A stretch of 10,932 nucleotides of DNA from Acidobacteriota bacterium. Its GTDB lineage: Bacteria > Acidobacteriota > Terriglobia > UBA7540. Below are positions 1 through 6,493 of this stretch, piece by piece. Numbering within the stretch: the first letter of the stretch is position 1; every line of letters begins with the position of its first letter. A model generated the notes under the pieces. It was given only the letters and a program-made list of their open reading frames with translations. It ran no database searches and was not told the DNA's origin. The DNA lies in contig JAJYHU010000007.1 of assembly GCA_021784615.1 (NCBI GenBank), forward strand, positions 1 through 10,932. Reading direction: 5' to 3'. A program made the translations under genes and the position numbers.

Positions 1-1293
1 GCCGCGGAGAAGGCCAAATCCAAATTCCTGTTGGATTTTGACAATGGAAAAATCAAGATGGGCACAACGTTTTTTGGGCTCTACCGGTATTACACCGACA
101 CGGGTTTTGGACCACAAACCCTTTCCCAGATCAACCGCCCGGGTCCTGGCAACGGCGGGTTCAACTCTTTTGACGTCAACCGAACCTACTTTAACTTCTT
201 CTATTCACCGAATGACGCCCTTACGTTCCGCGTGACGCCCAATCTTTATCGCCAATATGGCGGGGCGACGGCAGAAAATCTGGGCAATACCGCCGCCACG
301 GGAGCCACTGTAAACGGCAACTTGGTTCTTCGCGTCAAATACGCTTATGTCGATTTCAATAACCTCTTTAAGCACAGCAAAGCCTTTGGCAAGGATAAGC
401 TGACTTTCGGCCAGCAACAGCAACCCCTGACGGACTGGGAAGAAGGGCTCTATGGCTACCGCTTTGTCAACATGACTCCATGGAACTATTTGAGCCTTAG
501 CTCAACCTATCCCGGCGTTAAACTTCACGGTCCGATTGAATTCAACGGCAAGCAATACCTGGATTATGAGGTTGGAGTTTTTAACAACACGAGTTTCCAT
601 GCCTACGAAGTGGGCGAAAAGAAGCAGGTGATGGCTCGCTTGTCCTACTATCCGCTTGGCGCGGTCTCAAAATATCAGGGACTGGGCTTTACGGGTTTTG
701 TGGACTACGGCTATAAGGACGCGGCTCCTGACCAGAATATCAACGTGCCTGAAACGCGCGTTGCCGCCCTGGTTCACTACACGACCAAATCCAACGACTA
801 TGGCATCGCCGGTGAGTATGACTACGGCCGAAACGCCTTCGCGCTCGGCAACCTGTTTTCAGGCAGCGGGCCCGCTGACGCCTTTGGCCTGGGCCCGACG
901 CCTTATGCCGCTTTTAACGCCTTAACCGGCGCGTTGTTGGGCGGAATTCACACGAACCAAAAGGGTTTTGATTTCTTTGGCCACGCTAGGATTGCCAAGA
1001 CACCCTTCTCTTTGTTCGGCATGTTCGAACAATTCAATCCCAATACCAACGTCAGCAACGATCCGCTGGATTTCCGGACCATCGTCGGCGGCATCAGCTA
1101 CACGTACGGCAAACACTGGGAGTTCGCATTCGACAGCCAGAATGTCGTGTACTACCACAGCCAATTCACGTTCCCGGCCTCTGAGCTTGCGATTTTCAGC
1201 CCAAGCCTGGCGGAAAGCAATCCGAACGGCATTCCCAACGCGGTTCCTGGCAGCACCCATGCGATCTTCTTTAACCTGCTGTTTAACTATTAG
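1..1293 (+). CDS. Outer-membrane beta-barrel porin, C-terminal 430 residues (5' end outside window)
   Basis: The reading frame is open from the first base, so the true start lies upstream and the signal peptide is missing. The 430 visible residues are rich in Gly, Asn, Tyr and Phe. They alternate polar and aromatic residues in short strands (for example FFGLYRYYTD and FTGFVDYGYKD), as in transmembrane beta-strands, and the protein ends in an aromatic residue (LLFNY), the usual C-terminal signal for outer-membrane assembly. I infer a general or substrate-selective porin. Its position just upstream of the phosphate transporter operon, in the same direction, makes a phosphate or anion porin (OprO/OprP-like role) plausible, but no selectivity motif can be read. 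The gene ends in TAG, followed 5 bases later by a GC-rich hairpin, so it is probably a separate transcript from pstS. Beta-barrel call fairly sure; substrate unknown. Confidence 0.75.
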   Translation, partial: AAEKAKSKFLLDFDNGKIKMGTTFFGLYRYYTDTGFGPQTLSQINRPGPGNGGFNSFDVNRTYFNFFYSPNDALTFRVTPNLYRQYGGATAENLGNTAATGATVNGNLVLRVKYAYVDFNNLFKHSKAFGKDKLTFGQQQQPLTDWEEGLYGYRFVNMTPWNYLSLSSTYPGVKLHGPIEFNGKQYLDYEVGVFNNTSFHAYEVGEKKQVMARLSYYPLGAVSKYQGLGFTGFVDYGYKDAAPDQNINVPETRVAALVHYTTKSNDYGIAGEYDYGRNAFALGNLFSGSGPADAFGLGPTPYAAFNALTGALLGGIHTNQKGFDFFGHARIAKTPFSLFGMFEQFNPNTNVSNDPLDFRTIVGGISYTYGKHWEFAFDSQNVVYYHSQFTFPASELAIFSPSLAESNPNGIPNAVPGSTHAIFFNLLFNY

Positions 1294-1298
1294 GGACT

Positions 1299-1323
1299 TG
1301 GGGGCGTACGGCGCGTGCCCCCA
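1299..1323 (+). terminator. GC-rich hairpin after the porin gene
   Basis: A 7-bp stem (1299-1305 with 1317-1323, TGGGGGC against GCCCCCA) closes an 11-nt loop, starting 5 bases after the porin stop codon. No T-run follows directly, so it is a weak or Rho-assisted terminator or an mRNA-stabilising 3' end, not a classic intrinsic terminator. Confidence 0.45.
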
Positions 1324-1339
1324 GATTCTCCAGGGTTGA

Positions 1340-1385
1340 TTGGCAAGTCTTTAGCAGTTGTTTTTTGAACTCTTGGAGTTGCCAA
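1340..1385 (+). repeat. Perfect 7-bp inverted repeat with nested stem
   Basis: TTGGCAA (1340-1346) is the exact reverse complement of TTGCCAA (1379-1385). Inside it AGTT (1356-1359) can pair with AACT (1368-1371) around a T6 run. The element lies between the porin hairpin and the Pho-box array. It could be an RNA hairpin or an operator half-site pair; the 32-nt separation favours RNA. No known family is recognised. Confidence 0.3.
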
Positions 1386-1386
1386 A

Positions 1387-1488
1387 GTGAAGAAAAACCA
1401 AGCAATTACGGCGTCCATGACGGTTCAAATCAGGTGGTCCTACGGGGCGAGATCGAAAGCAAGAAGGATCTGGCTTGGCGCTTTTTAA
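1387..1488 (+). CDS. Possible 33-residue cationic small ORF
   Basis: A GTG codon at 1387 opens a 33-codon frame ending in TAA at 1486-1488. GGAG at 1375-1378 sits 8 bases upstream as a usable ribosome binding site. The peptide begins MKKNQAITAS and carries many Arg/Lys residues in its second half, with no recognised family, signal peptide or helix pattern. Its stop codon overlaps the first repeat of the Pho-box array, which argues that the region is regulatory rather than coding. Frames of this length occur often by chance, so this is recorded as a weak possibility. Confidence 0.12.
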   Translation: MKKNQAITASMTVQIRWSYGARSKARRIWLGAF

Positions 1489-1532
1489 CACACCTGTAAC
1501 AGAAGCTTAACATTTCTGTAACAATTTACAAT
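1484..1532 (+). promoter_or_regulatory. Tandem Pho-box array and candidate -10 for the pst operon
   Basis: Four related heptamers lie exactly 11 bp apart: TTTAACA (1484-1490), TGTAACA (1495-1501), CTTAACA (1506-1512) and TGTAACA (1517-1523). A degenerate fifth unit is possible at 1528-1534. The PhoB (Proteobacteria) and PhoP (Bacillus) response regulators bind direct repeats of about 7 bp at 11-bp pitch upstream of phosphate-starvation genes, usually with the repeats replacing the -35 element. The TGTNACA and TTNACA forms match both consensus styles. TACAAT at 1527-1532 is a plausible -10, although it sits closer to the last repeat than in E. coli; AATATT-like sequence around 1541-1546 is an alternative. 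Activation of pstSCAB-phoU under phosphate limitation is inferred. Confidence 0.8.
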
Positions 1533-1561
1533 CAGTCTCAAATATTGGAGAGAGGTAGCTA

Positions 1562-2650
1562 ATGAAAATGAGAATTCGAGGGACTATCGCAGCCTTGGCG
1601 GTTGCCGTGGCATTGATGGGGCTTTTGACGGCGTGTTCACAGCAGCAATCAGGCCCGTCAGAGTCGCAGGCTGTTTCGTTGAACGAAACAGGGTCGAGCC
1701 TGCTCTATCCGTTGTTCAACCTCTGGGTTCCGGTTTATACGCAGGCGAATCCAGGCGTGAAGATCACCACTCAGTCGACGGGCAGCGGCACAGGCATATC
1801 CCAGTCGATTGAAGGCATTGTGCAGATTGGCGCCTCCGACGCTTACATTAGCGATGCTCAGATGAAGCAGCATCCGGAAATGCTGAACATTCCGCTCGCC
1901 ATCTCGATGCAGATGGTGAACTACAATTTGCCCGGCTTGAACGGTCAACATCTGAAGCTGAGCGGTCCGGTGCTGGCCGGCATCTATGAAGGAAAGATCC
2001 GCACCTGGGACGATGCCGCGATCCGAAAGCTCAACCCGGGCGTCCATCTTCCTCATCACGCAATCGTTCCTGTGCACCGGAGCGATGGCAGCGGCGACAC
2101 TTTCATTTTTACCCAGTACTTGGCGTTCAGCACGCCCGCCTGGGCGAAAAGCCTGAATTATGGAACCACGGTAAGCTGGCCGGCGGTTCCGGGAGGGCTC
2201 GGCGCGGTTGGCAACCCCGGCATGATTACCGCCGCCAAGGACAACCCTTATTCGATTGCCTATATCGGCTCCAGCTATCAGGACGCGATCCAAAAGGCGG
2301 GACTTGGAATTGCCATGATCGAGAACCATGACGGCAACTTCGTCCTTCCCGAGGCGAGCACGGCAGGCGCGGCAGCAGCGGTGATGGTGCCGAAGACGCC
2401 AAAGGATCAGCGCATCAGCCTGATCTTTGCCCCTGGGCACGATTCCTATCCCATCATCAATTATGAATATGCCCTGGTGAGCAGCAAGCAGCCCTCGGCC
2501 GATATGGCAGCGGCGCTGCGCAAGTTTTTTACATGGGCCATCAGCCAGGACGGCGGGAATGCTCCGCATTTTATGGAAGCCGTGCATTTCGTGCCGCTTC
2601 CTGACGCAGTGGCCAAGCTCAGCGCAGATCAGATCTCAGAGATCCAGTGA
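1562..2650 (+). CDS. pstS: Periplasmic phosphate-binding lipoprotein PstS
   Basis: PstS binds inorganic phosphate in the periplasm and delivers it to the PstC-PstA channel. The 362-residue protein starts with a lipoprotein signal: basic residues at 4-6, a hydrophobic stretch to about 23, and the lipobox LTAC with acylated Cys25. Family phosphate-contact motifs are present in order: GSSLLYP (44-50), STGSGTGI (72-79), IGASDA (89-94) and HRSDGSGDTFIFTQYL (172-187). From memory the sequence follows the mycobacterial PstS1 (38-kDa antigen) pattern closely, including YPIINYEYA near residue 300, more than it follows E. coli PstS. The ATG at 1562 has GGAGAGAGG at 1547-1555, 6 bases upstream. It is the first gene after the Pho-box array and is separated from pstC by 156 bp with a hairpin, consistent with higher expression of the binding protein. 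The length is normal. Confidence 0.97.
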   Translation: MKMRIRGTIAALAVAVALMGLLTACSQQQSGPSESQAVSLNETGSSLLYPLFNLWVPVYTQANPGVKITTQSTGSGTGISQSIEGIVQIGASDAYISDAQMKQHPEMLNIPLAISMQMVNYNLPGLNGQHLKLSGPVLAGIYEGKIRTWDDAAIRKLNPGVHLPHHAIVPVHRSDGSGDTFIFTQYLAFSTPAWAKSLNYGTTVSWPAVPGGLGAVGNPGMITAAKDNPYSIAYIGSSYQDAIQKAGLGIAMIENHDGNFVLPEASTAGAAAAVMVPKTPKDQRISLIFAPGHDSYPIINYEYALVSSKQPSADMAAALRKFFTWAISQDGGNAPHFMEAVHFVPLPDAVAKLSADQISEIQ

Positions 2651-2687
2651 TCTCGGCCGAGCTTGCTTTCGGTCCGTTTCGCCTGCC

Positions 2688-2725
2688 CTGCCGGTGGTTT
2701 TGTCGCCGGCAGAGCAACTGTTTTT
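2688..2725 (+). terminator. Hairpin with delayed T-run between pstS and pstC (attenuator candidate)
   Basis: CTGCCGG (2688-2694) pairs with CCGGCAG (2706-2712), and one G-T pair may extend the stem around an 11-nt or smaller loop. A T5 run follows at 2721-2725, eight bases after the stem. This is weaker than a consensus terminator and could allow partial read-through, or protect the 3' end of pstS mRNA. Either effect would give more PstS than channel subunits, as seen in many binding-protein operons. A smaller stem, CGGAG with CTCCG, follows around 2733-2746. Confidence 0.45.
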
Positions 2726-2806
2726 GAGTGCCGGAGCGGCCTCCGTGCCGGTCTTGGCGCTATCGAGAGCGTCTGAAACGGGCTTGCAGTGTTTCGGAGC
2801 AGTTGA

Positions 2807-3769
2807 ATGAATTTCCGCAGATTTACGGCGCTGCTCGCTAGCGTCGTGGCTATCGTTCTTGTGGTCATTGTGGTCTTCCTTGCGGCCTACGCGTGGCCGG
2901 CCGTGCGCCTGAACGGTTTCCACTTTCTGATCGACAACAGTTGGAATCTTGGCAGGCAATATGGCACTCCGATCACGGTTCACGGCCAGGAGATTCTGCC
3001 GGGGGCTCATTACGGCATCCTGTTCCTGATTGCTGGCACGCTGCTGAGCACGGCAATTGCTCTGGCCATTGCGGTTCCGGTGGGAGTGGGCGCCGCGCTG
3101 TTCCTGGCCGAGGGTGTTCCGCCGATCATGCGGTCCTGGCTGTCCTTCTTTGTCGAACTCCTGGCTGCCATTCCAAGCGTTGTCTTCGGCCTATGGGGCT
3201 ACGTGGTGGTAATCCCGTTCCTGGGACATCATCTGTTTCCGTTCATGATCAAATGGCTCGGCTTTATTCCTTTTTTCGGGGGCACTCCGGGCAGCGGCTA
3301 TGGGCTTCTAACCTCCGGCCTTGTGCTCACGCTGATGATTGTGCCCCTGATCACGGCCACCTTGCGCGACGCGCTGGTCAGCCAGCCGGCCAGTCTCCGT
3401 GAGGCGGCGGTGGCGCTTGGGGCAAGCCGCTTTGAAACCATGTGGACCGTCCTGATGCCGGCGGTGCGCCGGGTTCTGATCGGTTCCAGCATCCTTGCCA
3501 CCGGCCGGGCGCTTGGCGAGACCATGGCGGTTCTCATGGTCAGCGGAAACGCCCTGAACATTCTGCCCAACAATATCTACCAGCCGATTTCCACTATGGC
3601 TTCCTTCATCGTCTCGCAGCTTGACAGCGCCATGCAGGACCCGACGGGCATGGCGGTGCGTTCGCTTGCCGAGGTGGCGCTGGTTCTCTGCTTGATTTCC
3701 ATTATGGTGAACGGCCTTGCCCGCGTCCTGCTCTACTATGAAGGCCGCCAGGCTGCGAGGATTGCCTGA
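2807..3769 (+). CDS. pstC: Phosphate ABC transporter permease PstC
   Basis: This is one of the two inner-membrane channel subunits of the phosphate importer. The 320-residue protein has about six hydrophobic segments (roughly 8-30, 70-100, 115-140, 165-185, 225-248 and 285-309). Its cytoplasmic EAA loop, which docks on the ATPase, is readable at 198-218 as REAAVALGAS followed by RFETMWTVLMP, and GRALGETMAV (233-242) is the conserved PstC signature after it. A long extracytoplasmic loop between the first two helices (about 31-69) is usual for PstC. The ATG at 2807 has GGAG at 2796-2799, 7 bases upstream. The stop codon overlaps the pstA start as TGATG, so translation of the two permeases is probably coupled. 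Confidence 0.96.
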   Translation: MNFRRFTALLASVVAIVLVVIVVFLAAYAWPAVRLNGFHFLIDNSWNLGRQYGTPITVHGQEILPGAHYGILFLIAGTLLSTAIALAIAVPVGVGAALFLAEGVPPIMRSWLSFFVELLAAIPSVVFGLWGYVVVIPFLGHHLFPFMIKWLGFIPFFGGTPGSGYGLLTSGLVLTLMIVPLITATLRDALVSQPASLREAAVALGASRFETMWTVLMPAVRRVLIGSSILATGRALGETMAVLMVSGNALNILPNNIYQPISTMASFIVSQLDSAMQDPTGMAVRSLAEVALVLCLISIMVNGLARVLLYYEGRQAARIA

Positions 3770-4689
3770 TGGGTGCGACGGCTGCCGAGATTCGCAGTGC
3801 CCCTATTCCCGCCGCGAGCGGCCGCGTCCTCCGGCGCCGCCTCTTCGACTATTTCGGCTGGGGCTTGTGCGCGCTCGCCTTTCTTCTTCTCAGCAGCGCC
3901 ATGATCTGGATCTTGGTCGTTGTCTTCCTGCGAGGCTTCAGCGCCCTCACTTGGAATGTCATGACGCATGTTACGGAGGGAACGGGCGGCGGGCTTCTCA
4001 ACGCCATTGAAGGCACCGTGGTCCTCGCCTTCGGCGGGATCCTTCTGGCCTGTCCGCCGGGGCTTGCAGCGGGCATCTATCTGGCGGAATTTGATCGAGG
4101 GCGCCTGGCTCCGGTGATCCGCTTCCTGTCGGATGTCCTGGTCGGCGTGCCTTCGATCGTGATCGGCTATTTTGGTTACGTCACGATGGTGGTAGCCTTG
4201 GGGTGGAAGTTCTCGGTGGCAGCCGGCAGCGTCGCGCTCGCCATCATCTCGCTTCCTTATATCTGCCGCACCACCGAGATGTCGCTCCGGCAGGTGCCGC
4301 GCCCGTTGCGCGAGGCGGCCTATGCCCTGGGGGCCGGCGACGGCCGGGTGACCATGGGGATCTGCGTCCCGTCGGCGCTTCCCGGCATTCTCACTGGCAT
4401 TTTGCTCGCGCTCGCCATCTCGGTCGGCGAGACGGCGCCGCTGATCTACACGGCCGGATGGTCCAGCTATCTCTGGACCGGGCATCTTACGAATGAGCCG
4501 GTCGGTTACTTGACATACGCGATTTGGGCTTTTATTACCGAACCGTTCTCGAGCGCCCATGCGCTCGCTTACGCGGCGGCGTTCTTCGTCACTTTTTTCG
4601 TGCTGGTGATCAGCATCGTCGCGCGCGCGGTGCTGGATGAAAACGCCGGCTGGCGCCGGCTCAGGTCCTGGGAGAGAAGGAAGGCGTAA
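3769..4689 (+). CDS. pstA: Phosphate ABC transporter permease PstA
   Basis: PstA is the second channel subunit and forms a heterodimer with PstC. The 306-residue protein has a cytoplasmic N-terminus (1-27) and about six hydrophobic segments (roughly 28-55, 78-106, 119-145, 150-166, 204-228 and 262-288). The EAA loop is at 181-202 (REAAYALGAGDGR then VTMGICVPSA), followed by AISVGETAPLIYTAG (216-230), the PstA counterpart of the PstC GETM motif. Its ATG shares one base with the pstC stop, with GAGG at 3757-3760 as ribosome binding site inside the end of pstC. Unlike most pst operons it is not followed closely by pstB: about 180 bp lie between them. Confidence 0.96.
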   Translation: MGATAAEIRSAPIPAASGRVLRRRLFDYFGWGLCALAFLLLSSAMIWILVVVFLRGFSALTWNVMTHVTEGTGGGLLNAIEGTVVLAFGGILLACPPGLAAGIYLAEFDRGRLAPVIRFLSDVLVGVPSIVIGYFGYVTMVVALGWKFSVAAGSVALAIISLPYICRTTEMSLRQVPRPLREAAYALGAGDGRVTMGICVPSALPGILTGILLALAISVGETAPLIYTAGWSSYLWTGHLTNEPVGYLTYAIWAFITEPFSSAHALAYAAAFFVTFFVLVISIVARAVLDENAGWRRLRSWERRKA

Positions 4690-4705
4690 CCAGGGAGAAT
4701 ATTCA

Positions 4706-4782
4706 CCAGCGGGTTGGCGCTGGCTTTGGCGGATGCCGGCGGCCGGGTCTATCTTGTTCGTGCCGGGGGTTGTTGATAAGAT
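4706..4782 (+). promoter_or_regulatory. Hairpin and weak promoter candidate in the pstA-pstB spacer
   Basis: CCAGCG (4706-4711) and CGCTGG (4718-4723) form a perfect 6-bp stem with the loop GGTTGG. Downstream, TTGTTC (4754-4759), a 17-bp gap and TAAGAT (4777-4782) form a poor but correctly spaced sigma-70-like promoter, with GATAA repeated in tandem over the -10. No Pho-box heptamer series is seen here. The spacer could provide separate expression of pstB-phoU or RNA processing. The evidence is pattern only. Confidence 0.25.
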
Positions 4783-4854
4783 AAGCGAACAGTCCATTTT
4801 GTCCTGAAGAGCTTGGCACTGCGTGGGTGATTTTATGGGGAACCTGACTGAATC

Positions 4855-4864
4855 GGAGGTGATC
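4855..4864 (+). promoter_or_regulatory. Strong ribosome binding site that points to an internal pstB start
   Basis: GGAGGTGATC is complementary over ten bases to the usual 3' end of 16S rRNA. It lies inside the longest pstB frame, 11 bases before an in-frame GTG at 4871. No comparable site precedes the upstream candidates at 4823 (GTG) or 4835 (ATG), so the internal start is preferred. Confidence 0.6.
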
Positions 4865-4870
4865 ATTGGC

Positions 4871-5671
4871 GTGCCGGGACCTGATCGTACCATCCAGGAC
4901 TCCGTTAATGAGGCCAGCAAGTCGGCGCTTAAGATTGCCGTTGGCCATCTGAACTTCCATTACGGCCCCCGCCAGGTTCTTTTTGACATTTCTCTCGAAA
5001 TACCCGATCGAAAGATTACCGCGCTCATCGGACCTTCAGGTTGCGGGAAATCGACCTTTTTGAGAACCTTGAATCGAATGCATGAGACGGTAAACGGCAC
5101 TCGGGCCGAGGGTGAGGTTCTGCTGGACGGCCAGGACATCTTTGCCATCGACGTGGTCCGGCTGCGGCGCCGCGTCGGCATGGTGTTTCAGAAATCGAAT
5201 CCTTTCCCCAAGTCCATTTTTGAGAATGTGGCCTATGGCTTAAAGATCAACAGGATGGCCAATCGGAGCGCGATCGCGGAGATTGTGGAGAAAAGTTTGC
5301 GGCGCGCGGCGCTGTGGGACGAAGTTAAAGACCACCTGCATAAATCCGCCTATTCACTCTCCGGCGGACAGCAGCAGCGCCTGTGTATTGCCCGCGCCTT
5401 GGCGGTTGATCCGGAGGTGCTACTGTTGGATGAGCCGTGTTCGGCGCTCGATCCCGTCGCCACTGCAAAAATCGAGGATCTGCTGCTCGATCTCGTTTCC
5501 AGTTGCACCATCGTGATTGTTACCCATAACATGCAACAAGCGGCCCGGGTTGCCGATTACACAGGATTCTTCCTGCTCGGCAAGTTGATCGAGTTCAACA
5601 AGACGGACGTGATTTTCAAGAATCCAGCCCAGAAAGAGACCGAGGATTATATTACCGGTCGGTTCGGTTAA
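4871..5671 (+). CDS. pstB: Phosphate import ATP-binding protein PstB
   Basis: PstB is the cytoplasmic ATPase that powers the PstCA channel. From the GTG at 4871 it has 266 residues, close to the usual PstB length of about 250-270. It carries Walker A GPSGCGKST (54-62), the Q-loop glutamine in GMVFQK (about 107), the ABC signature LSGGQQQR (163-170), Walker B VLLLDEP (183-189), the D-loop SALDP after it, and the switch histidine in VTHN (about 219). All catalytic positions look intact. The frame can be extended to ATG 4835 or GTG 4823 (282 residues), but the extra residues have no counterpart in the family that I recall, and the best ribosome binding site lies inside them. phoU follows 13 bases after the stop. 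Confidence 0.95.
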   Translation: MPGPDRTIQDSVNEASKSALKIAVGHLNFHYGPRQVLFDISLEIPDRKITALIGPSGCGKSTFLRTLNRMHETVNGTRAEGEVLLDGQDIFAIDVVRLRRRVGMVFQKSNPFPKSIFENVAYGLKINRMANRSAIAEIVEKSLRRAALWDEVKDHLHKSAYSLSGGQQQRLCIARALAVDPEVLLLDEPCSALDPVATAKIEDLLLDLVSSCTIVIVTHNMQQAARVADYTGFFLLGKLIEFNKTDVIFKNPAQKETEDYITGRFG

Positions 5672-5684
5672 CGGAGCGTTTCCA

Positions 5685-6347
5685 GTGCGCCATTTTGAAA
5701 TTCGGCTTGATGAACTCCGGAAGAAGCTGCTTGAGATGAGCGGGCTGGTGGAGTCCTCTATCTATCGCAGCGTCCAGGCCCTTGTTGAAAAAGACGAGGC
5801 GCAGGTCCGGATGGTGATGGAAAACGAAGAACGCATCAATCGCATGCAGATTGAGATTGATGATCTTTCGACTGAGCTGCTGCTTCTCCAGCAGCCGATG
5901 GCGGCAGACCTGCGCTTTCTCACCGCCACGATCAAGATCAACAACGATCTGGAACGGATGGGCGACCATGCCGTGAACATTGCCGAGCGGGCCATCTCCC
6001 TGATGCATGAGCCCCTCATCAAGCCCTTGGTGGATATCCCGCAAATGGCGAACTTGGTGGAGTCGTTGCTGCGCAAATGCCTCGACGCCTTCGTCCGGAA
6101 AGACGCCAACCTCGCGCGAAACGTGCTCACCTCCGACGACGAGGTCGACCATATGCGGGATAACATTTATAACGAACTCGTCAGCTATATGGAAAGCGAG
6201 CCCTCGGCGATTCGCTCCTGCGTCGATTTTATGTTTATCGCCCGCAATTTGGAGCGCATTGCCGACCACGCTACCAACATTGCCGAAGACGTCGTCTTTT
6301 TGGTCGAGGGCGCCGACGTTCGCCATCGCTCTGAAGCCCGCAAGTAA
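5685..6347 (+). CDS. phoU: Phosphate signalling accessory protein PhoU
   Basis: PhoU is a cytoplasmic all-helical protein that connects the Pst transporter to the PhoR sensor kinase and keeps the phosphate regulon off when phosphate is sufficient. The 220-residue product has the two tandem PhoU repeats. Each contains the conserved metal-site helix: NDLERMGDHAVNIAE (87-101) and RNLERIADHATNIAED (187-202). The spacing of Glu, Asp and His matches the family. The GTG at 5685 has GGAG at 5673-5676, 8 bases upstream, and lies 13 bases after pstB, so it is the last gene of the operon. No clear terminator follows the stop. Confidence 0.95.
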   Translation: MRHFEIRLDELRKKLLEMSGLVESSIYRSVQALVEKDEAQVRMVMENEERINRMQIEIDDLSTELLLLQQPMAADLRFLTATIKINNDLERMGDHAVNIAERAISLMHEPLIKPLVDIPQMANLVESLLRKCLDAFVRKDANLARNVLTSDDEVDHMRDNIYNELVSYMESEPSAIRSCVDFMFIARNLERIADHATNIAEDVVFLVEGADVRHRSEARK

Positions 6348-6436
6348 CTGTTTCAGGGTTCCTTCACCGCATTCAGAAAGATCCCCCCATGCCGGCGCGC
6401 CCGGAAGCGGCAGCGCCTGATCAATGCCATCAAAGG

Positions 6437-6489
6437 TATACTAGGTTTTTGCTGAGAGTTTTTTGAAAACGGCTTCATAGAATCGTTTT
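6437..6489 (+). promoter_or_regulatory. Possible -10 element and two competing AT-rich hairpins
   Basis: TATACT at 6437-6442 resembles a -10 element but has no good -35 partner 17 bp upstream. Further on, AAAACG (6466-6471) can pair with CGTTTT (6484-6489), while its AAAAC (6466-6470) can instead pair with GTTTT (6458-6462) around a 3-nt loop. The stems are short and A/T-rich, so their stability is doubtful. They precede the damaged efflux gene and may be its former regulatory region. Confidence 0.2.
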
Positions 6490-6493
6490 GTAG

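Noticed and set aside
1658..2587. 309-codon minus-strand frame opposite pstS
   Set aside because: The plus strand encodes an unmistakable PstS and the antisense product shows no recognisable motif.
3736..4920. 394-codon minus-strand frame opposite pstA
   Set aside because: It overlaps the well-supported PstA. Its composition is Arg, Asp and Gly rich with no hydrophobic pattern or family motif, as expected for the complement of a GC-rich membrane gene.
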